A DNA stretch of 20,000 bases from Halocaridina rubra (Eukaryota > Arthropoda > Malacostraca > Decapoda > Atyidae). Shown here in pieces: positions 11,713-20,000 of the stretch (position 1 is the stretch's first letter; each line of letters begins with the position of its first letter). The notes beneath the pieces are model-generated. The model worked only from the letters and a program-made list of their open reading frames with translations, was not told the origin of the DNA and did no database searches. Made by a program: the position numbers and the translations under genes. The stretch is from positions 1-20,000 of the forward strand of contig JAXCGZ010002319.1 in assembly GCA_037179515.1 (NCBI GenBank), in the 5' to 3' direction.

Positions 11713-12538
11713 GGAACAATTTGAGCAGGACATTTTTGTTAAGGAGGAATCATTGAAAAAGATATTTCTTTTCTTTCTTTGTTTTTTGCATACACAGACT
11801 CATAAGTAAATGTCTTCATATACGTACAAATACATACACATGTAAAACATTTATATTCTTGTGTGCATCAAGTCTGTACAGCTTCCCGATGGATAATTTT
11901 ATGACCTTTGTTTTAACCATGGAGCAATCACGTTCACCTGCATTACTTGGGAAGAAAATATGGAAGCTAATATACTTGTGTTAAGTGTAGTGTCAAGAAT
12001 AAAGCAGAATATACTCAAACATTCATTCAGTCATCATCTTAACACTGACCCACCAAGTCCTGGGCCAAGAAGTAGTATCTATATGAAAATATCCTGCAAT
12101 TCATATCACTAATAAAATCTTCTTATCGCAAATGTCTTTGAGAAGCGTATAAAGTCAGTCCTCGAGAAGGAAAGTCTTTTCGTCCTCTTTCCTTCCTTCC
12201 TTTACTCTCTTTTAGTGCTCTTTCCTTTCCTCCTTATCAGGTTTCCACTCTAGTTTCAATTTCAATTTCTATCTCTATTTATACACGAGAAATGTATTTG
12301 TCAACTGGTTAGATCTGTTTAAAATTTCCACCACATGAGGTAGGGAATCTTTTTTCATCTCTTTCTTTCCTTATTTGGTGAGACCTTTCCAAAGTTTGCT
12401 TAAATATTTCTGGGTGATAGTCATCGCATTTCTTTTCAGTGGGATTTATGTAAGAGACGTTACATATATGCAAGTGAACACAAGAACACAGTTCTCTAAC
12501 GAATGGAAATACACCATTTTACTCTTGGCTGCATGGAT
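11713..12538. other. No gene seen
   Basis: AT-rich sequence with a polypyrimidine patch near 12180-12240 (CTTTCC and TTCC repeats). There is no RT or EN motif, no convincing ORF and no RNA gene. The frame opening at 12375 that joins family B copy 2 through HTHTHT is a chance fusion across the (AC)n tract. Confidence 0.6.
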
Positions 12539-12563
12539 ACACACACACACACACACACACACA
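12539..12563. repeat. (AC)n microsatellite at 5' junction of family B copy 2
   Basis: 25 bp of perfect AC repeat that passes directly into LINE sequence (AGATGATGCAAAG). The boundary has CA microhomology with the element, whose family versions read GCAGATGATG or GCGGATGATG at this point. Confidence 0.95.
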
Positions 12564-13441
12564 GATGATGCAAAGATTGTGAAGAAAGTAAAAAACGAGA
12601 ACAATGGTAGAGAACTTCAGGAGGATCTAAATAATCTGCATGAGTGGTCAGAAAAGTGGCTAATGAAATTCAATACCTCAAAATGTAAGGTAATGAGAAT
12701 GGGTACAAGTGCAAGAAGGCCCAAGCTTGACTACTCGGTGGCTGGAGTACAACTTCAGGAGACAGAAAATGAGAGAGATCTAGGAGTAAACATATTGGCA
12801 GATTTGTCTCCAGAAATACATATAAATGGTGTAGTAAGGGCAGCATATGCATTCTTATCAAATGTAAGGGTAGCCTTCAGGCACATGGACAAGGAAATGT
12901 TCAGAAATATTTATGTAACCTATGTGAGGCCAAAACTCGAATATGCAGCCCCCTTTTGGAATCCGCACTTGAAAAAGCACATAGCTAAGCTTGAAAAAGT
13001 TCAAAGACATGCCACAAAACTGGTGCCAGAAATACGCAATCTCGGTTATGATGAGAGGCTGAGGGAATTAGACTTGCCATCACTCGAAGCTAGAAGAGTA
13101 AGGGGGGATATGGTGACAGTCTTTAAATTCCTTCATGGTTATGATAGAGTGGATAGGGATCGATATTTCGATATGGCTGGCTCTAGAACTAGAGGTCATA
13201 GTTTGAAGCTTCGGAAGAAAACTTGTTTGCAGGATGTAAGGAAATACTTTTTCAGTGTAAGAGTAGTTGATAATTGGAATTCGCTAAGCGAGGAGGTAGT
13301 TAATGCTACCTCAATCCATAGTTTTAAGGACAGGTATGATAAGTATCACTAAGTCTAAAAATGGAACCGATCAGGAGACGGGAAGATACGAGCTTTGGGC
13401 TCTTTCCCGTAAACACAATTAGGTAATCACAATTAGGTAAT
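12562..13441 (+). mobile_element. Family B copy 2: CR1-like LINE 3' fragment
   Basis: This 880-bp 5'-truncated copy starts at the catalytic DD of the RT and ends with the hairpin and 14-bp repeats. Sense strand is plus, opposite to copies 1, 3 and 4. It is preceded by (AC)n and followed by CACACA and then (GA)n. It is almost identical to copy 1: I see one amino-acid difference (Asp here, Asn in copy 1, in the LREL-LPSLEARR region) across about 262 shared codons. The two therefore derive from the same recent source. Confidence 0.92.
12564..13352 (+). CDS. C-terminal RT fragment of family B copy 2, open
   Basis: About 262 codons are open from DDAKIVKK to the stop at 13350-13352 (…DRYDKYH). The fragment holds only the catalytic Asp pair and everything after it: the thumb-like region with FNTSKCKVMRMG, VRPKLEYAAPFWNPHLKK, LEKVQRHATKLVPEI and the conserved C-terminus. 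It lacks the endonuclease, the RT fingers and most of the palm, so it cannot act as a polymerase. Although no stop occurs, it is a dead 5'-truncated copy with no start of its own; the upstream Met codons lie in unrelated DNA. Confidence 0.88.
   Translation, partial: DDAKIVKKVKNENNGRELQEDLNNLHEWSEKWLMKFNTSKCKVMRMGTSARRPKLDYSVAGVQLQETENERDLGVNILADLSPEIHINGVVRAAYAFLSNVRVAFRHMDKEMFRNIYVTYVRPKLEYAAPFWNPHLKKHIAKLEKVQRHATKLVPEIRNLGYDERLRELDLPSLEARRVRGDMVTVFKFLHGYDRVDRDRYFDMAGSRTRGHSLKLRKKTCLQDVRKYFFSVRVVDNWNSLSEEVVNATSIHSFKDRYDKYH

Positions 13442-13447
<6 letters not shown>
13378..13447 (+). repeat. Family B 3' terminus, copy 2: hairpin and 2 x 14-bp repeat
   Basis: Outer stem ACGGGAA (13378-13384) with TTCCCGT (13404-13410), inner stem GAGC (13390-13393) with GCTC (13399-13402). 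Then CACAATTAGGTAAT at 13414-13427 and 13428-13441, then CACACA. The same arrangement occurs in all four copies. Confidence 0.85.

Positions 13448-13531
<84 letters not shown>
13447..13531. repeat. (AG)n microsatellite
   Basis: About 85 bp of perfect AG repeat directly after the CACACA that ends family B copy 2. It is followed by about 105 bp of non-repetitive sequence containing AATAAA near 13587 and a 12-base poly(A) at 13619-13630. Confidence 0.97.
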
Positions 13532-13533
<2 letters not shown>

Positions 13534-13637
13534 ACTACAAAACTTTTTATCCCTAGTCTTTGATGTTCAAGTGGTCTGACGAGAAAAATAAAGCTAATAT
13601 GCTTTGACTCATTCATGTAAAAAAAAAAAAGAGCTTG

Positions 13638-14510
<873 letters not shown>

Positions 14511-14534
14511 CTCCTGATCGCTTCCATTTTATAC

Positions 14535-16004
14535 TTAGTCATACTTATCATACCTGTCCTTAAAACTATGGATTGAGATAGCATTAACTACCTCCTCGCT
14601 TAGCCAATTCCAATTATCAACTACTCTTACACTGAAAATGTATTTCCTTACATCCTGCAAAGAAGTTTTCTTACGAAGCTTCAAACTATGACCACTAGTT
14701 CTACAGCCAGCCATATCAAAATATCGATCCCTATCCACTCTATCATAACCATGAAGGAATTTAAAGACTGTCACCATATCCCCCCTCACTCTTCTAGCTT
14801 CGAGTGATGGTAAGTCTAATTCCCTCAGCCTCTCATCATAACTGAGATTGCGTATTTCTGGCACCAGTTTCGTGGCATGTCTTTGAACTTTTTCAAGCTT
14901 AGCTATGTGCTTTTTCAAGTGTGGATTCCAAAAGGGGGCTGCATATTCCAGTTTTGACCTCACATAGGTTACATAAATATTTCTGAACATTTCCTTGTCC
15001 ATGTGCCTGAAGGCTACCCTTACATTTGATAAGAATGCATATGCTGCCCTTACTATGCCATTTATATGTATTTCTGGAGACAAATCTGCCAGTATGTTTA
15101 CTCCTAGATCTCTCTCATTTTCTGTCTCTTGAAGTTGTACTCCAGCCACCGAGTAGTCAAGCTTGGGCCTTCTTGCACTTGTACCCATTCTCATTACCTT
15201 ACATTTTGAAGTATTAAATTTCATTAGCCACTTTTCTGACCACTCATGCACATTATTTAGATCCTCCTGAAGTTCTCTACCATTGTTCTCGTTTTTTACT
15301 TTCTTCACAATCTTTGCATCATCTGCAAACATATTCATGAATGAATTTACAGACTCTGGTAGGTCATTTACATATACAAGGAACAAAAGTGGCCCTAAAA
15401 CTGAACCCTGTGGAACTCCACTACTAACTCTTCTCCATTCAGACACTGAGTGTCTTACTCTAACCCTCTGTTCCCTTCCTTCTAAGTAAGTTTTTATCCA
15501 TTCCAAAACATATCTACCTATTCTAGCCATTGATTGCAGCTTCCTAATAAGTCTCCCATGTGGAACAGTGTCAAACGCTTTCTGGAAGTCTAGGAATATG
15601 CAATCTGCCCAGCCCTCTCTTTCCTGTAAGATTTGGCTTACCTCATCATAAAATTCTAATAGGTTTGTTACTGTTGATCTACCTTCTCTGAAGCCATGTT
15701 GCCTCACTGACAAAAAGTTGAAGGATTCCAAGTGAAGAGACATATGTTTCCTTAGTAGTTTCTCCATAACTTTGCAAACTATGCTGGTCAAGGAAACTGG
15801 CCTATAGTTCAGAGCCGTATCCCTCCTTCCCTTTTTGAAGATAGGTATCACATTTGCTTGTTTCCAGCATCTTGGAATCTCCCCCGACTCCAGTGACTCC
15901 TTAAATATGATACTTAGTGCCACTGATATTGTGTTTGCGCATTTTTTAAGCACATGAGGGGATATGTCATCGGGACCTGTAGCTTTATGAACATCTAAAT
16001 CCAT

Positions 16005-16007
<3 letters not shown>
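14535..16007 (-). CDS. Reverse transcriptase of family B copy 3, 5'-partial, open frame
   Basis: 489 codons are open from MDLDVHKATGPDDIS (16004) to the stop at 14535. The Met is an internal residue exposed by truncation and not a start. The RT is nearly complete: TGPDDISP at the N-terminus, NYRPVSLTS with the conserved Tyr retained, LDFQKAFDTVPH with catalytic Asp 139, GVPQGSVLGP, and FADD with Asp 228-229, followed by the C-terminal region ending DRYDKYD. The endonuclease and the linker are missing. Changes special to this copy include MAGCRTSG and VRKYIFSV. All catalytic residues are present, but without an endonuclease, a promoter or a start it is presumed inactive. Confidence 0.88.

Positions 16008-16060
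<53 letters not shown>
16007..16060. repeat. (GT)n tract joining family B copies 3 and 4
   Basis: 54 bp of GT repeat separates the truncated 5' end of copy 3 from the intact 3' end of copy 4. A GAG at 16061-16063 precedes the first 14-bp unit of copy 4. Confidence 0.97.
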
Positions 16061-16063
<3 letters not shown>

Positions 16064-16127
16064 ATTACCTAATTGTGATTACCTAATTGTGTTTACGGGA
16101 AAGAGCCCAAAGCTCGTATCTTCCCGT
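16064..16127 (-). repeat. Family B 3' terminus, copy 4: hairpin and 2 x 14-bp repeat
   Basis: The hairpin lies at 16095-16127 and the 14-bp units at 16064-16077 and 16078-16091. On the sense strand the end reads …TAATCTCACAC, two bases different from the other copies before the CA tract. Confidence 0.85.
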
Positions 16128-18977
16128 CTCCTGATCGGTTCCATTTTAGACTTAGTGATACTTATCGTACCTGTCCTTAAAACTATGGATTGAGATAGCA
16201 TTAACTACCTCCTCGCTTAGCCAATTCCAATTATCAACTACTCTTACACTGAAAAAGTATTTCCTTACATCCTGCAAAGAAGTTTTCTTACGAAGCTTCA
16301 AACTATGACCTCTAGTTCTAGAGCCAGCCATATCGAAATATCGATCCCTATCCACTCTATCATAACCATGAAGGAATTTAAAGACTGTCACCATATCCCC
16401 CCTTACTCTTCTAGCTTCGAGTGATGGCAAGTCTAATTCCCTCAGCCTCTCATCATAACCGAGATTGCGTATTTCTGGCACCAGTTTCGTGGCATGTCTT
16501 TGAACTTTTTCAAGCTTAGCTATGTGCTTTTTTCAAGTGTGGATTCCAAAAGGGGGCTGCATATTCGAGTTTTGGCCTCACATAGGTTACATAAATATTT
16601 CTGAACATTTCCTTGTCCATGTGCCTGAAGGCTACCCTTACATTTGATAAGAATGCATATGCTGCCCTTACTACGCCATTTATATGTATTTCTGGAGACA
16701 AATCTGCCAGTATGTTTACTCCTAGATCTCTCTCATTTTCTGTCTCTTGAAGTTGTACTCCTGCCACCGAGTAGTCAAGCTTGGGCCTTCTTGCACTTGT
16801 ACCCATTCTCATTACCTTACATTTTGAGGTATTGAATTTCATTAGCCACTTTTCTGACCACTCATGCAGATTATTTAGATCCTCCTGAAGTTCTCTACCA
16901 TTGTTCTCGTTTTTTACTTTCTTCTCAATCTTTGCATCATCTGCAAACATATTCATGAATGAATTTACAGACTCTGGTAGGTCATTTACATATACAAAGA
17001 ACAAAAGTGGCCCTAAAACTGAACCCTGTGGAACTCCACTACTAACTCTTCTCCATTCAGACACTGAGTGTCTTACTCTAACCCTCTGTTCCCTTCCTTC
17101 TAAGTAAGTTTTTATCCATTCCAAAACATTTCCACCTATTCTAGCCATTGAGTGCAGCTTCTTAATAAGTCTCTCATGTGGAACAGTGTCAAACGCTTTC
17201 TGGAAGTCTAGGAATATGCAATATGCCCAGCCCTCTCTTTCCTGTAAGATTTGGCTTACCTCATCATAAAATTCTAATAGGTTTGTTACTGTTGATCTAC
17301 CTTCTCTGAAGCCATGTTGCCTCACTGACAAAAAGTTGAAGGATTCCAAGTGAAGAGAGATATGTTTCCTTAGTAGTTTCTCCATAACTTTGCAAACTAT
17401 GCTGGTCAAGGAAACTGGTCTATAGTTCAGAGCCGTATCCCTCCTTCCCTTTTTGAAGATAGGTATCACATTTGCTTGTTTCTAGCATCTTGGAATCTCC
17501 CCCGACTCCAGTGACTCCTTAAATATGATACTTAGTGCCACTGATATTGTCTTTGCGCATTTTTTAAGCACATGAGGGGATATGTCATCAGGACCTGTAG
17601 CTTTATGAACATCTAAATCCATCAGCGCTTTGCATACCTCTGTGGCTGTAAGGTTGATGTTCTCTAATACCGGCCCTTGAGCTTCTATCACTGCAATCTG
17701 AGGGGGTGGGGTATTTTCTACTGTAAATACTGACTGAAACTCCTTGTTCAATTCATTGCAGATCTCTTCGTCTGTCTGAGTGATGCTTTCATCCGCTTTC
17801 TTTAGCCTTAAAACCTGTTCTTTTACCTTCAGTTTTCCTCTGATAAAGCTGTGGAAAAGCTTGGGATTTTCTTTAGCCTTCCTGGTGATGTCCCTCTCAT
17901 AATCTCTCTCTGCCTCTCTCCTTTTACTTAGGTAGTCATTTCTTGCTCTTTTGTAGGTTTGCCAGGCATTTATGTTTTTTCTCCTCCTATACCTTTTCCA
18001 GCATTTGTCTCTCCACTCCTTAGCTCTTTTACACCCATTTTCGAACCATTTCTCTCTGGCATGAATTACACCTACTTTGGTGACAGGTATGCAGCAATCT
18101 ACTATCTTCCCATATTTCTCACAAAAGATGTCATACATTTCTTGTACAGATTTGTTGTAAAATAAGGTTCTCCAGTCAATAACTGCAAAAAGCTCATTCA
18201 TTTTGATGTAATCTCCTTTCGGATAGTTCCTCCTCATGTCCTCAGTGCCTCTACTCTCAGGAAGAATATCTTCAATGATATACTCCATCAACAACACACA
18301 GTGGTCACTCTTTCCAATTGGTGGTTCATACTCAATATTTTCAATATCCAACACATTATCTGTGAACACTAGATCAAGTAGTCATGGCTCATCCCCACCC
18401 CTGGCTCTTGTTGGTTCCATTACATGTTGGTGTAGGAAATTCCCTTGTACGCAATCTAGGAATCTTGCCCCGAATGAGTCCTCACCACTGTGTGGATCAA
18501 GATTTATCCAATCTATCTCTTTATGATTAAAGTCTCCCATAATCAAAATCCTACATTTTTTCTCCCGTGCCATGTTAACAACTGAGTTTATGACTTCAAT
18601 AGTACCTATATGACTTTCCTCATAAATTTCAAGCCTATTTTGGTTCCTTGGTGGGTTGTATACAACAGTTATTATAATGCTCTCTGACCCAGTATTTATG
18701 CGAGCAACAAGAAATTCCCTGAACTCACTTTCTATAGCCAAGTTTATTTCTTCAACTTGAATCCTCTCACTTATGAGCAGTGCTATCCCTCCACCAGTCC
18801 TCTCAGATCTTTCAACCCTTAGGATTCTGAAGCCCTTAGGAAAAACTGTGACACTGTTTATGTCCTCACTCAACTTAGTCTCTGTAATTGCTACTATATC
18901 TGCCTTACTGTTGTGAATCCTATCTTTTAATTCTACTGCCTTACCAGCTAATCCATCAGCATTTGTGTATAACAATC

Positions 18978-19586
<609 letters not shown>

Positions 19587-19587
19587 C

Positions 19588-20000
<413 letters not shown>

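Noticed and set aside
12375..12563. Apparent N-terminal extension of family B copy 2 starting with a Met at 12375 and running through HTHTHT
   Set aside because: It is a chance in-frame run of unrelated flanking DNA through the (AC)n tract into a 5'-truncated LINE; no other copy has this N-terminus.

Overview
This window looks like repeat-rich intergenic DNA from a eukaryote, most probably a decapod crustacean. That attribution rests on long perfect dinucleotide microsatellites ((AT)n, (GA)n, (GT)n) mixed with three kinds of non-LTR retrotransposon (LINE) whose protein style I associate with crab, shrimp and lobster genomes; it is recognition from memory, not a search. I see no host gene, rRNA, tRNA or CRISPR array. 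Every protein-like signal is endonuclease (EN) or reverse transcriptase (RT) from retrotransposons, all fragmentary or broken.

Layout. 1-1894: 3' part of a Jockey-like LINE (family A), plus strand, entering from the left edge and ending in poly(A). 1897-5003: diverged duplicated modules, each around a (GA)n or AT-rich core, a 296-bp tandem duplication and a poly(T)-bounded insertion. 5004-5567: a 552-bp (AT)n tract followed by (TG)5. 5568-7868: CR1-like LINE family B copy 1, minus strand, RT fully open. 7869-8258: unassigned DNA, then (TA)n(GA)n. About 8308-11712: a degraded RTE-like LINE (family C), plus strand, nearly complete in length but broken by at least nine frame disruptions and a lost catalytic Asp. 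11713-12538: no gene seen. 12562-13441: family B copy 2, plus strand. 13638-14446: a repeat paralogous to 4637-5003, then a compound (AT)n/(GT)n block. 14447-16007 and 16064-19115: family B copies 3 and 4, minus strand, head to tail and separated only by (GT)n. 19116-20000: (GT)n, about 350 bp of unassigned sequence, (AT)n and decaying (GATA)n.

The main story is family B. All four 3' ends have the same terminal design: a short 3' UTR, a two-tier hairpin, two copies of a 14-bp repeat, then CACACA. All four 3' junctions and three of the four 5' junctions touch a (CA)n/(GT)n tract, always with the element's sense strand on the CA strand. This suggests orientation-specific insertion into CA microsatellites. 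Copy 4, the longest, also keeps the tail of a preceding ORF (ORF1) overlapping the EN/RT frame (ORF2). The overlap carries a heptamer AAATTTT in the phase required for -1 frameshifting, and ORF2 has no early ATG.
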